DNA of 35,285 bases from NCBI GenBank assembly GCA_945901405.1, contig CAMDLH010000051.1, forward strand, positions 1-35,285, given 5' to 3'. Made by a program: the position numbers and the translations under genes. Source of the DNA: Bordetella parapertussis (lineage in GTDB: Bacteria > Pseudomonadota > Gammaproteobacteria > Burkholderiales > SG8-41). The notes beneath the pieces are model-generated. The model did not search any database, had not been told where the DNA came from, and was given only the letters and a program-made list of their open reading frames with translations. Positions 25,079-35,021 of the stretch are shown piece after piece; position 1 is the stretch's first letter, and every line of letters starts with the position of its first letter.

Positions 25079-26485
25079 TTATCGCCCATGCACCCACCGC
25101 AGCAACGCGTCCTGCACCGCGTTGGCGTTGTGCGCGTTGGGGTGGTTGATGAGCATCACGGCGACGACGCGGCGGCCCTTGGCGTCGAGCACGTAGCCGG
25201 CGAGTGCGCGCACGCCGTTGATGAGGCCGGTTTTGATATGCGCCTGACCGGCGACGCCGGTGTTGTTAAGACGCCGGTACATGGTGCCGTCCACGCCCAC
25301 CAGCGGCATGGAGGCGATGAATTCCGGCATGGTGGGGCCGCGAAACGCGGCGAGCAGCATTTGCCCCAGGCCGCGTGCGGATACTCGTTCGATGCGCGAC
25401 AGACCGGAGCCGTTTTCGATCACCATTTCGGGCATGGGCGCGCCCTTGCTGGCGAGCAATTGCTGCACCATGCGGCTGCTGCGCTCGACGGTGGATTGCG
25501 TGTTGCCGCCCGCCGCGCCCATTGACAACAGCAACTGCCGCGCCATGACGTTGTTGCTGACCTTGTTGATGTCACGCACGATTTCGGACAGCGCCAGTGA
25601 GCGCTGGCCGGCGAGTCTGGTTGCACTTGCGGGCGCTTCGCCGTCGCGCACGCGTCCGCTGATGTTGCCGCCCAAGTCGCGCCACAGGTGCGTGAACAGC
25701 GCGCCGACGTACTCACGGTGCCCGAGCAGGCTGTAGTAGCTTGTTTGCTCGCCGCACGAGCGCGCGTAAACGCCGGTGAGCGTGACGCGCGCGCTATCGC
25801 CGGTATCCTGCGTTTGTGATTTGATGCGCGCGTACCAGAAGCCGCACGCGCCTTCGACGAGGGTTACGTTGTTGATGATCTGCACTTGCGGGAGCGGTGG
25901 ATCGACGGTGACGCGCACGCCGCGCGAATCGGCGTCAGGCGCAAAGTTGAACGCGAAACTTTTAAAGTTCGTCAGCAGCGCATCGGGCGTGGTGTTGTAG
26001 GGCTGCGCCGGCTCGCCGTCAAAGCGGCCGGGGTCGGGATGATCGGTGGAGAACAGCGTGCGGTCGAGTATCAGGTCGCCGCGTATCTCGCGCACGCCCT
26101 TCGCGCGCAGCGCGCGCAACAGCATCCAGAAATTTTCGAGGGTGAATTTCGGATCGCCGCTGCCCTTGAGATACAGGTTGCCCACGAGCACGTCCTGCTG
26201 CAACACGCCGTCGGTGTAAACATCGGTGCTCCACGCGTGCGCGGGGCCGAGCAACTCCAGCGCCGAATACGTAGTGACGAGTTTCATCACCGACGCGGGG
26301 TTTAGCGGCAGCTCGCCGCGATGCACGGCGGCGGGCTCGGCCGCGCCGATTTCATGCACGTAAAGACCCACGCCAGTTTCGCCGATGCCCGCGCGCGCGA
26401 GTGACTGCGCTATTGGGGGCGGCAATTGAGCGCCGGCAGTGCTGCACAAAAACATCAATAAAAACAATAAGTTACGTAAATACAC
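25079..26485 (-). CDS. dacB: D-alanyl-D-alanine carboxypeptidase/endopeptidase (PBP4)
   Basis: The product has 468 residues from a GTG start. The signal peptide is LLFLLMFLCSTAGA-Q. The three penicillin-binding motifs are SVMK (Ser65, Lys68), SNN (310-312) and KTG (418-420), with the large insert between the first two that is typical of class C PBP4. It trims peptidoglycan stem peptides and cross-links in the periplasm. The coding start overlaps motif copy G, so the signal-peptide core is encoded by AT-rich codons. It lies 17 bases after the MBL-fold gene. Confidence 0.95.
   Translation of the reverse strand: MYLRNLLFLLMFLCSTAGAQLPPPIAQSLARAGIGETGVGLYVHEIGAAEPAAVHRGELPLNPASVMKLVTTYSALELLGPAHAWSTDVYTDGVLQQDVLVGNLYLKGSGDPKFTLENFWMLLRALRAKGVREIRGDLILDRTLFSTDHPDPGRFDGEPAQPYNTTPDALLTNFKSFAFNFAPDADSRGVRVTVDPPLPQVQIINNVTLVEGACGFWYARIKSQTQDTGDSARVTLTGVYARSCGEQTSYYSLLGHREYVGALFTHLWRDLGGNISGRVRDGEAPASATRLAGQRSLALSEIVRDINKVSNNVMARQLLLSMGAAGGNTQSTVERSSRMVQQLLASKGAPMPEMVIENGSGLSRIERVSARGLGQMLLAAFRGPTMPEFIASMPLVGVDGTMYRRLNNTGVAGQAHIKTGLINGVRALAGYVLDAKGRRVVAVMLINHPNAHNANAVQDALLRWVHGR
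26445..26474 (-). repeat. Dispersed T-rich motif, copy G (in dacB signal peptide)
   Basis: On the minus strand the core is TAACTTATTGTTTTT, followed by ATTGATGTTTTTG. It codes for the hydrophobic core of the DacB signal peptide. T-rich codons are expected in such a core, so this copy is weaker evidence than the intergenic ones. Confidence 0.4.
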
Positions 26486-26502
26486 TTGGGTTCACTGTAA
26501 AT

Positions 26503-27906
26503 TCAGATTTCAACACAATCATGCGCTTTCGGCACGCGCACGCTATCTCTGTCCCACTGCAACTGCTTGCTTGCCAGCGCGGCAAAATCATTCGCTGTTT
26601 GCGCTTCACCATGTACCACGAACGTATGCCGCGGCGCGTGTTTGAAATGCGCGAGCCAACCGAGTAACGCGGCTTGATCGGCGTGCGCCGACAGCCCGCC
26701 GATGGTGTAAATATCGGCGCGCACCGGCACCGGCACGCCAAAGATGCGCACTTCTTTTTCGCCATCGACGATGCGCCGCCCCAGCGTGCCCGCCGCCTGA
26801 AAGCCGGTGATGATGATGGTCGAATCGCGGCGGCCAAGGTTGTGCCGCAGATGATGCTTGATGCGCCCGGCGTCGCACATGCCGCTGGCGGAAATGATGA
26901 TCGCGCCGCTTTTCACCTGATGCAGCGCGATGGATTCTTCCACGTCCTGCACGAAATTGATCTTGATGCCATCGCCCTTCTCATTTGGGTGATGACGTGC
27001 CCACGCCAGCAACTCCGACGCGTCGCGGTCGAGAATCGCCATGTGCTTTAACGTGATTTCGGTGGCCTTCATCGCCATCGGTGAATCGACGTAGATGTTC
27101 ATCGGCGGCAGCCGGTCCTGTTTATAAAGACTGGTCAGCAAGTAGAGCATGTCTTGCGCGCGGCCCACCGCGAAGGCGGGCACGATGACGTTGCCGTGTT
27201 TCTTTTTCAGCGTGTCGGTGATCGCATGCGTGAGTTCGTCGAGCGTTTGCTCCATCGGGCGGTGCAAGCGGTTGCCGTAAGTCGATTCAACCAGCAAAAA
27301 ATCAGCCTCGGTGATGGGCGAGGGGTCTCGCACCAGCGGCCGCGCGGGCGGGCCGATGTCGCCGGAGAAAACGCCTTTTACCGTACTCGCGCCGTCGGTA
27401 ACCCATGCCTCGATGATGGCCGAGCCGAGGATGTGGCCCGCGTCGCGGAACACGCAGCGCACGCTGGCGTGCGGATGCAACTCGTCGTTGTAGGCAATGG
27501 GCCGCAACTGCTTCAATGTGCGCAACGCGTCTTTCGTCGAGTAGATGGGCGGACGCTCGCGCGACCTGGCCTCGCGCCGCCATTCGGCTTCTTTCTCCTG
27601 TATGTGCGCGCTGTCGATGAGCATGACTTCGAGCAGGTCACACGTCGCGGCGGTGGCGTAAATTGGCCCGCTGAACCCTTCCGCGATCAAACGCGGCAGC
27701 AAACCGGAGTGATCAATGTGCGCATGCGTAAGCAGCACGAAGCCGAGCTTGCGCGGATCAAAAGCGAAGCGCGCGCGATTCTTGTCGTCCGCCTCGCGTC
27801 CGCCCTGGAACATGCCGCAATCGACGAGGAATCTGACGCCGCTGGCCTCAAGCAGATACGAGGAGCCGGTGACTTCTCCCGCGGCGCCGAGGAAGGTCAG
27901 TTTCAT
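26503..27906 (-). CDS. MBL-fold/beta-CASP RNA-processing-type hydrolase
   Basis: The product has 467 residues. The metallo-beta-lactamase site HAHIDH is at 61-66, then DAGHILGSA, FSGDIG, and the beta-CASP segments ESTYGNR, VPAFAVGRAQDML and ISASGMCDAGRI. The C-terminal motif is GGLSAHADQ with FVVHGE. This is the YSH1/CPSF73-like family found in bacteria, sometimes annotated as exonuclease or RNA-specific hydrolase. The RNA or DNA substrate is not known. Its ATG overlaps the bioA stop (ATGA). Confidence 0.93.
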   Translation of the reverse strand: MKLTFLGAAGEVTGSSYLLEASGVRFLVDCGMFQGGREADDKNRARFAFDPRKLGFVLLTHAHIDHSGLLPRLIAEGFSGPIYATAATCDLLEVMLIDSAHIQEKEAEWRREARSRERPPIYSTKDALRTLKQLRPIAYNDELHPHASVRCVFRDAGHILGSAIIEAWVTDGASTVKGVFSGDIGPPARPLVRDPSPITEADFLLVESTYGNRLHRPMEQTLDELTHAITDTLKKKHGNVIVPAFAVGRAQDMLYLLTSLYKQDRLPPMNIYVDSPMAMKATEITLKHMAILDRDASELLAWARHHPNEKGDGIKINFVQDVEESIALHQVKSGAIIISASGMCDAGRIKHHLRHNLGRRDSTIIITGFQAAGTLGRRIVDGEKEVRIFGVPVPVRADIYTIGGLSAHADQAALLGWLAHFKHAPRHTFVVHGEAQTANDFAALASKQLQWDRDSVRVPKAHDCVEI

Positions 27907-29222
27907 GCTTCGAGTATGGCGAGCGTGCGGCTTGTGAGCAAGGCAATTTCCTCGTCGTTGATGACGTAGGGCGGCATGAAATATACGGTAGTCCCAATCG
28001 GCCGCAGCAACAGTTCGTTAGTAAGCGCCGCTTGATGAAAGTTGCGTGCGAATGAAGCGCCGCTGGTCTCAACCTCAAACGCCCAGATCATGCCGGCGTT
28101 GCGGAAATTTTTCACACGGGGATGTTGCGCGATGCCATGCGTGGCCCCGGTGATGCGCGTTGACTTCGCGCGGTTGGCGTTGATCACATCATCCTGCTCG
28201 AAAATATCCAGCGTGGCGAGCGCGGCGCGGCACGCCAGCGCGTTGCCGGTGTACGAGTGTGAATGCAAAAATCCGCGTGTTACCTTGTCGTCGTAAAACG
28301 CCTGATAAATCGCGTCGCGCGTCAACACCACGGAGAGTGGCAAGTACCCGCCGGTGATGCCTTTCGACAGGCACAAAAAATCCGGTACGATCCCGGCTTG
28401 CTCATGCGCGAAGAAGGTGCCGGTGCGCCCGAATCCCGTCATGATTTCATCGGCGATAAGATGCACGCCGTGGCGATCACACAAGGCGCGCGCTTCGGTG
28501 AGATACGCCGCGTGGTACATGGCCATGCCGGTGGCGCCTTGCACCAGCGGCTCGACGATCAATGCCGCCGTGGTGGCATGGTGCTGCTCAAGATGCGCTT
28601 GCAGTGCACGCGCGGCGCGTATCGCGTAAGCGCGCGGCGATTCGCCGGCTTCGGCCAAACGCCAGTCGGGGCTTTGCACGCGAGCACTCGCACGCAAGAG
28701 CGGCGCGTAGGTGTCCTTGAACAACGCCACATCGGTGACCGACAGCGCGCCCAGCGTTTCGCCGTGATAACTGCCCGCGAGGCTGACGAACTCTGTTTTG
28801 TTCGCATGACCTGAGTTGCGCCAGTAATGAAAACTCATCTTCAGCGCAATCTCCACCGCCGATGCGCCGTCGCTGCCGTAGAAACAGTGGCCCAATTTGC
28901 CGCCGGTAAGCCGCGACAAGCGCTCGGATAATTCCACCACCGGCTCGTGCGTGAAACCGGCGAGCATGGCGTGCTCCAGCGTGTCGAGTTGATCGCGCAG
29001 TGCTGCGTTGATGCGCGCGTTGCCGTGGCCGAAGAGATTCACCCACCACGAACTTACCGCGTCGAGATAACGCTTGCCGTCAAGGTCATACAGCCAGCAA
29101 CCCGCCGCGCGCGCCACGGGGATCAGCGGCAGCGTTTCGTGCTGCTTCATCTGCGTGCACGGGTGCCACACGGCCGCGAGGCTGCGTTTTAGCAGCAGAC
29201 TATTGCGAGTGCTGGTTTGCAT
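27903..29222 (-). CDS. bioA: Adenosylmethionine-8-amino-7-oxononanoate aminotransferase
   Basis: The product has 439 residues of the class III aminotransferase fold. It starts with HPCTQM, then SSWWVNLFGH, FYGSDGASAVEIALKM, SLAGSYHGET, IADEIMTGFGRTG (Asp258), and the PLP lysine Lys287 in LSKGITGGYLPLS. SSWW and the HPCTQM opening are BioA-specific. It makes 7,8-diaminopelargonate with SAM as amino donor in biotin synthesis. No other bio gene is nearby. It heads the operon with the MBL-fold gene. Confidence 0.95.
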   Translation of the reverse strand: MQTSTRNSLLLKRSLAAVWHPCTQMKQHETLPLIPVARAAGCWLYDLDGKRYLDAVSSWWVNLFGHGNARINAALRDQLDTLEHAMLAGFTHEPVVELSERLSRLTGGKLGHCFYGSDGASAVEIALKMSFHYWRNSGHANKTEFVSLAGSYHGETLGALSVTDVALFKDTYAPLLRASARVQSPDWRLAEAGESPRAYAIRAARALQAHLEQHHATTAALIVEPLVQGATGMAMYHAAYLTEARALCDRHGVHLIADEIMTGFGRTGTFFAHEQAGIVPDFLCLSKGITGGYLPLSVVLTRDAIYQAFYDDKVTRGFLHSHSYTGNALACRAALATLDIFEQDDVINANRAKSTRITGATHGIAQHPRVKNFRNAGMIWAFEVETSGASFARNFHQAALTNELLLRPIGTTVYFMPPYVINDEEIALLTSRTLAILEA

Positions 29223-29366
29223 TTTGTTTCATACGTGCGTACAACCATTACTGTCCGTGCTGATTTTCGTTCGTGCTTGTAAACATTTACCCGGTGCCGC
29301 CGTTATTGGTAGTGCCGGGCAAAAGTATTGCTGTGATTCTGAGTGCGCATCCTGTTGGAGGTCAAC

Positions 29367-30023
29367 ATGAGTATGCAGTTACTTGAACGCATCGAAGAGC
29401 AAATTGACGCCACCCACCTGCCGCTGGTGGGCGTGACGCTGGCGGCGGTGCCGTGCCCGGACACACCGGTGATCCTGACCCTGCATTGGCACGGTTTCAT
29501 CAAGGAGAAACTCGCCGATGTCGAAGGTGCCGAGCCGGTGGCCTTTACGCCGATCCCAAGCTCTGCATTGCAAATCAACGAGCGCTGGGGCGATCTTATC
29601 GATGTCGATCACGCCACTTGCGAGGCTGCATGGCGGCTGGGCGCGTGGGATGTGGCGCGCGCAGAGCGGCCCGCGTGCATGCGCCCCGGTGCCACAAGCA
29701 CCGAGCCTTTTGAGTGTTTGCAGGCGTTTGGTGCGTTTCCGTACGGCGTAAACGGCCATCAGGTCGTGGTGTCCGACGCGCCGGATTCGGATGAACTCAT
29801 CAAGCTCGCCGCCGGGCGCGGTTATCTCATGTGGCTGTTTCGTCCAGTGAGCGGCGGCATCTGGGCCGAGGTCGCCGACGACGCCACGCTCACACCCGAA
29901 GGCCGCCGCGCGGGGCCGTGCCCCTATCGGCCGATCACGCCGACCTGCACCGCCAAGCGCCAGACGGTATATCGTTTCGGTATCAGCGGGCCGCGTACCG
30001 GGCAATCCGAAGTGTTGGGGTGA
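29367..30023 (+). CDS. Conserved-looking protein of unknown function
   Basis: From ATG 29367 (GGAGG six bases upstream; the frame is open to 29343) the product has 218 residues, predicted soluble with no signal peptide. I recognise no family. It has six cysteines (30, 85, 104, 117, 185, 194), several in short conserved-looking contexts: AAVPCPDTP, DHATCEAAW, GPCPYRPITPTC. The last pair (C-x8-C) could bind a metal. The GC-rich codon use is like its neighbours, so it is a resident gene. It is followed after nine bases by a frameshifted small gene. Confidence 0.75.
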   Translation: MSMQLLERIEEQIDATHLPLVGVTLAAVPCPDTPVILTLHWHGFIKEKLADVEGAEPVAFTPIPSSALQINERWGDLIDVDHATCEAAWRLGAWDVARAERPACMRPGATSTEPFECLQAFGAFPYGVNGHQVVVSDAPDSDELIKLAAGRGYLMWLFRPVSGGIWAEVADDATLTPEGRRAGPCPYRPITPTCTAKRQTVYRFGISGPRTGQSEVLG

Positions 30024-30032
30024 AGTGAATAA

Positions 30033-30333
30033 GTGAACAAAGGCGACAGCGTCATCGTCATCGTGGGTGTCAAAGAGCCGGATTGGGATACCAACCGTCG
30101 GTGGCTGGCGCGGGCGCGTCGTCAGCGTTTATTCCGACGGCACTGTCGCGATTGAGTGGGACAGCGCAACGCTGGAGCGCATGGGCATGCCCGCCATCAA
30201 GCGCGCCGAATCCGAAGGGTTGGAATGGACGCAAATCGTGCTCCTGCAATCCGAGGTGCGACTCACTCCACCCGCCGATACCGAGGCCGACGTTAAGGCA
30301 GCGGTGAAGCGCATACGCGCGCTGCTCGGCTAG
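30033..30333 (+). pseudogene. Small SH3-like protein gene broken by a frameshift
   Basis: From GTG 30033 the frame reads VNKGDSVIVIVGVKEPDWDT and then runs into a stop at 30153-30155. The frame displaced by one base reads GGWRGRVVSVYSDGTVAIEW and continues as a sound coding sequence to 30333. Joined, the two make one protein of about 100 residues of a familiar layout: a GDxVxV..GVxxPD start, GGWxGRV, then EWDSATL. The join needs a +1 shift at about 30090-30105. A true mutation, a sequencing error or programmed shifting are all possible. A GTG at 30067 could give an 88-residue truncated product. Confidence 0.6.
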
Positions 30334-30425
30334 CGCTCGCATTAGCCCCCCGACCCGTTGCCTACCCGGCAGTGGCGATGAGAGTGACCGCTAACTACGC
30401 AATTCACACCGCAGCGCTATAGTCA

Positions 30426-30453
30426 TAAGCGTTTGTTTTTAAACAACATTTTT
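30426..30453 (+). repeat. Dispersed T-rich motif, copy F
   Basis: The core TAAGCGTTTGTTTTT is followed by AAACAACATTTTT. It lies in the 198-base gap upstream of the groESL promoter. A weaker copy, CAAGCCCTTGTTTTTA, sits at 30476-30491, before the -35 box. Confidence 0.6.
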
Positions 30454-30503
30454 AAATCTTCTCGACCGGGCTGCGCAAGCCCTTGTTTTTACGTACAAAC
30501 CTG

Positions 30504-30532
30504 TTGAATTTGTTGCAGTACGGCATTATCAT
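30504..30532 (+). promoter_or_regulatory. Sigma-70-type promoter of groESL
   Basis: TTGAAT (30504-30509) and TATCAT (30527-30532) are separated by exactly 17 bases. The -10 box abuts the CIRCE operator, which would therefore cover the transcription start, as expected for HrcA control. Confidence 0.7.
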
Positions 30533-30558
30533 TAGCACTCATCGGGGTTGAGTGCTAA
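30532..30558. promoter_or_regulatory. CIRCE operator (HrcA-binding site)
   Basis: TTAGCACTC (30532-30540), nine bases, then GAGTGCTAA (30550-30558) is a perfect CIRCE element. HrcA is known to bind it and repress groESL until heat or misfolding relieves it. hrcA is not in this window. Confidence 0.97.
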
Positions 30559-30641
30559 CAAGGACTCTGGGCACCGCAACTCACCGTTGTGGTTCAACGC
30601 CTCCCCGAAGATCCCGAAACAAACTCAACAGGAGAAAGCTT

Positions 30642-32671
<2,030 letters not shown>

Positions 32672-32698
32672 CGTAACCTCCCCTCCGCTAGAAATGAG

Positions 32699-32725
32699 AA
32701 GCCCCGCGAAAGCGGGGCTTTTTTT
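32699..32725 (+). terminator. Rho-independent terminator of groESL
   Basis: AAGCCCCGC (32699-32707) pairs with GCGGGGCTT (32712-32720) across a GAAA loop, followed by a run of T. It is a textbook intrinsic terminator 92 bases after the groEL stop. Confidence 0.93.
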
Positions 32726-32803
32726 GTACCAGCGCCATCATTCGCATGCGGGAATCCCGTGCGCGCATGTGGCACAATCCAGCGCACACATTGACGCCAT
32801 GGC

Positions 32804-33106
32804 ATGCCCCCAGAATTCCTCATCATAGCCCTGCTGCGCGCGCTGGCCGAAGTCGCCGGCATGCTCATGCTTGGCCAAGGGTTGCTGTGGCTGTTCGGCC
32901 CCAAGGCTCGCGAAGGCAATTTCGTCTACGACCTCTTCAAAAAGGGCACCAGCCCGGTCATCAAGGCCACGCGCTTTATTTGCCCGAAATTCATCCACGA
33001 CGCACACATCGGCCTCGTGGCGTTCCTGATTCTGCTATGGATATGGTTCGGCCTGGGTGTCGCCAAACGCTACATTTGCGTTTCGCAACAACTCGTCTGC
33101 TCGTAA
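32804..33106 (+). CDS. Small two-helix membrane protein of unknown function
   Basis: The product has 100 residues with two hydrophobic segments: about 5-31 (FLIIALLRALAEVAGMLMLGQ...) and about 69-88 (GLVAFLILLWIWFGLGVA). Between them is a basic loop with FVYDLFKKGTSPVIKATRFICPKFIHDAHIG. It ends with several cysteines (C65-like, YICVSQQLVCS). No ribosome site is strong before the ATG. I do not recognise the family. The clean frame and membrane pattern support a real gene between the groESL terminator and tRNA-Phe. Confidence 0.6.
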   Translation: MPPEFLIIALLRALAEVAGMLMLGQGLLWLFGPKAREGNFVYDLFKKGTSPVIKATRFICPKFIHDAHIGLVAFLILLWIWFGLGVAKRYICVSQQLVCS

Positions 33107-33112
33107 GCGCGT

Positions 33113-33141
33113 TTGCGCTTCCACGCCCGTACCACTAAAAT
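33113..33141 (+). promoter_or_regulatory. Probable tRNA-Phe promoter
   Basis: TTGCGC (33113-33118) and TAAAAT (33136-33141) are separated by 17 bases. The predicted start near 33148 gives a leader of about 65 bases to be removed from the tRNA, and this leader has nested inverted repeats. Confidence 0.5.
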
Positions 33142-33146
33142 AGTGC

Positions 33147-33212
33147 CCTGCTGCATGACAGCCTCAAATAACGTTCGTTATTCGTCATGCGCGCGTAGTT
33201 TTTGCAGCAAGG
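33147..33212 (+). repeat. Nested inverted repeats in the tRNA-Phe leader
   Basis: Three concentric arms can pair. CCCTGCTGCA near 33147 pairs with TGCAGCAAGG near 33204 (one mismatch). GCATGAC (33153-33159) pairs with GTCATGC (33184-33190). AATAACG (33167-33173) pairs with CGTTATT (33176-33182). This forms a long stem just 5' of the mature tRNA. Confidence 0.5.
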
Positions 33213-33288
33213 GGCCAAGTAGCTCAGTTGGTAGAGCAGCGGACTGAAAATCCGTGTGTCGGTGGTTCAATTCCGCCCTTGGCCACCA
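33213..33288 (+). tRNA. tRNA-Phe (anticodon GAA)
   Basis: The gene has 76 bases with CCA encoded. The acceptor stem GGCCAAG pairs with CTTGGCC. The D-arm has AGCTCAGTTGGTAGAGC. The anticodon stem-loop is GGA-CTGAAAA-TCC with GAA in the loop, and the T-arm contains GGTTCAATTCC. Its 3' end borders the foreign-looking segment and is the likely attachment site of an integrative element. Confidence 0.98.
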
Positions 33289-33290
33289 TA

Positions 33291-33305
33291 AAAATCAATG
33301 ACTTA
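33291..33305 (-). repeat. Dispersed T-rich motif, copy H
   Basis: On the minus strand the core reads TAAGTCATTGATTTT (one change from the consensus), three bases downstream of the tRNA-Phe end, at the boundary with the conjugative-element remnant. Confidence 0.45.
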
Positions 33306-33332
33306 CCATAAAATAGGCCATTTTTAATTTGT

Positions 33333-33354
33333 GCTGGGGTTACGCTGGGGTTAC
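33333..33354 (+). repeat. Exact 11-bp tandem repeat near the tRNA
   Basis: GCTGGGGTTAC occurs twice without spacing, 44 bases after the tRNA. Repeats of this form, next to a tRNA end, resemble arm-type sites of tyrosine integrases. No integrase gene follows here. Confidence 0.6.
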
Positions 33355-33920
33355 ACCTCCAGCCAAGTGATAGCTCCCCTTCCCACGCACGGAAATATCG
33401 TTACCGGTAACGTAATAGTCGATTGTGCGCCACAACTGCCAAGAACAGGTAAGCCGCCACAAGTCTATCGAAACGGTGCGCTGCTACTGTCATATTTACC
33501 CACGTTCCGCGTGGATGCTAATGGACTTCGCCCTTGCGATGACAAGCTAAAGCATCAGTCACATATTGTCGGCTGTGTCTCCATGATGTGCGCACTCGCT
33601 CGTGATTGTGAGCTTGCCCCATTTCCGATGGCCGCACTACACAACGCGCACGCCCGCGAGGCCAAGCTCCCAACCCCCTCATGTTGCTAAATGGCTACGC
33701 ACGCGAAGGTGATCTGAAGCTTCTGCTACTTGACGATCTGTTCAATTCATTGGCCACTATCTACCTGCCAACACCAAATCAGGTGTATTCACTCCGAGTT
33801 AATCAGCGTTTCCCACCGTGTCGGGCTTTGCGTGCGGGAACTGCGCTGCACGCCCGTCACCGTGGAAAACGACGTCCACAGACCGCCACTCCACCAGATC
33901 ACCAATATGGCGCAGGCCCA
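33355..33920. other. Low-coding stretch between tRNA-Phe and traL remnant
   Basis: No frame here gives a product I recognise. The longest plus frames (to 33690 and from 33681) have no family features and no good ribosome site. A perfect 14-bp palindrome, CGTTACCGGTAACG, lies at 33399-33412. Base composition is less GC-rich than the chromosome to the left. On the minus strand a 41-codon frame follows traL (33916 down to 33794), where the next transfer gene would be expected, but I cannot match it. The stretch reads as a decayed junction of an integrated element. Confidence 0.45.
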
Positions 33921-34648
33921 TCACAGCTTCAGCGCCTGCAACTGCCCGAATATTTCTCGGCTGAACGTGTGCAGCCGCTGCTTTTCCATCAGCGAGTATT
34001 CAGGAGACGTCAGCGCCTGCAGAATCGTGTGCCGCTTGGTATTGAGCTTGCGGATGTCCTCGCCAAAGGTCAGCGGGTTGTGCCGGTACAAGGTCACCCT
34101 GCCGCTCAGCTGGATTCGCAGAGCTTGTAGGCTTGCGTTTCCATGAACGGCTTGCCTTCCGCCGTTTTTATTTCGCCGAAGTGCTCGTTGAACCATAGAA
34201 CAATTCGCGTGCCAGTGACCTTCTGCGCGATGGCATAGAAACCGTTGGCCGTGTCTGCCAGCATGTCGCCACCGCCCACAATGGTATGAACGTAGGTGGT
34301 CTTGCCGGCGTCCCGCATCATCGCGAACACCTCATTCTCGACCATATAGGCCAGCAGGTTCGCAAACGTATTGGCGCCGGTATCCACCACGAAATTGCCC
34401 TCTTCCGTCAGCAGCACCTCCATCAGTGCGTCGAAGCGCTTGGGATTGATGACCCGGGACTGATCGGCCAGCGGGATATGGCGCACGGCCAGCGCCGCGT
34501 AATGGGCGAAGGTTGTGTTTTCCTGGTCGGTATCGAAGCACCGCACCTCACCTGTTTCATTCTTGACGTGCTGCGCCAGCAGGGTGCTGACAAACGACTT
34601 GCCGATACCGCCCTTGGCTTGTAGTACAAAGTGAACCGTGTTCTGCAT
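33921..34648 (-). pseudogene. traL: Conjugal transfer protein TraL, IncP type, frameshifted
   Basis: The first part (ATG 34648 to a stop at 34106) encodes 180 residues: MQNTVHFVLQAKGGIGKSFVSTLLAQ with a deviant Walker A (KGGIGKS), then FDTDQENTTFAHY, VVDTGANTF and VLWFNEHFGEIKTAEGKPFMETQAY. This matches the ParA-like TraL of IncP plasmids, about 240 residues. The missing C terminus follows in the frame displaced by one base: LSGRVTLYRHNPLTFGEDIRKLN to the stop at 33921. A single-base loss near 34110 explains it. The start is seven bases after traK. Confidence 0.75.
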
Positions 34649-34655
34649 AAAATCC

Positions 34656-35021
34656 TCATTTCAAAAGGTCGGGGGGAAGCCCGCCCGCGTTAAATTCAAA
34701 TGTGTTCGGCATCTGGCCTGTCTCAACCGACGGCGCCGGCGCACTGGCGTGCGCTGCGTCGGCGGTTGGGAAACTCGTTTGCTCCATAACTCCTGCTGCG
34801 ATGGATCCTTGCCCGGAACTTCGTCGCCGCTTGCGATATCGGTAGAGGTAGCTCTTGTAGGTGCGCTCGGTCAGCTCAAAACCGTTGGCATTCAGCAGCA
34901 CCAGAATCTCACTATGGGCAATCCCCTCCGCCAGCTTTTGTTCGATGGCCGGCAGCAGGCGGTTCAGCCGTTTCGTTTTGCGGCCTGCTGAAAGCTGCCG
35001 CACGGCATCATCCAGTTTCAT
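34656..35021 (-). CDS. traK: Conjugal transfer protein TraK, IncP type
   Basis: From ATG 35021 (AAAGG eight bases upstream) the product has 121 residues; the frame is open to 35063. It begins MKLDDAVRQLSAGRKTKRLNRL, has NANGFELTERTYKSYLYRYRKRRR (a basic DNA-binding helix region), a low-complexity Ala/Pro stretch, and ends NTFEFNAGGLPPDLLK. Size, layout and the F-x-FN...DLL end resemble TraK of IncP plasmids, which wraps oriT DNA. Order traK then traL is also the IncP order. The DNA-binding role here is inferred. Confidence 0.75.
   Translation of the reverse strand: MKLDDAVRQLSAGRKTKRLNRLLPAIEQKLAEGIAHSEILVLLNANGFELTERTYKSYLYRYRKRRRSSGQGSIAAGVMEQTSFPTADAAHASAPAPSVETGQMPNTFEFNAGGLPPDLLK

Noticed and set aside
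29277..29284. TTGTAAAC upstream of bioA, like half of a BirA operator
   Set aside because: The second half-site (GGTTTACAA about 16 bases away) is missing, so I do not call a biotin operator.
33331..33690. 119-codon plus-strand frame after tRNA-Phe
   Set aside because: It begins inside the 11-bp tandem repeat, has no ribosome site and no recognisable features.
33794..33916. 41-codon minus-strand frame after traL as a TraM remnant
   Set aside because: Position fits the IncP order, but the residues did not match anything I know.
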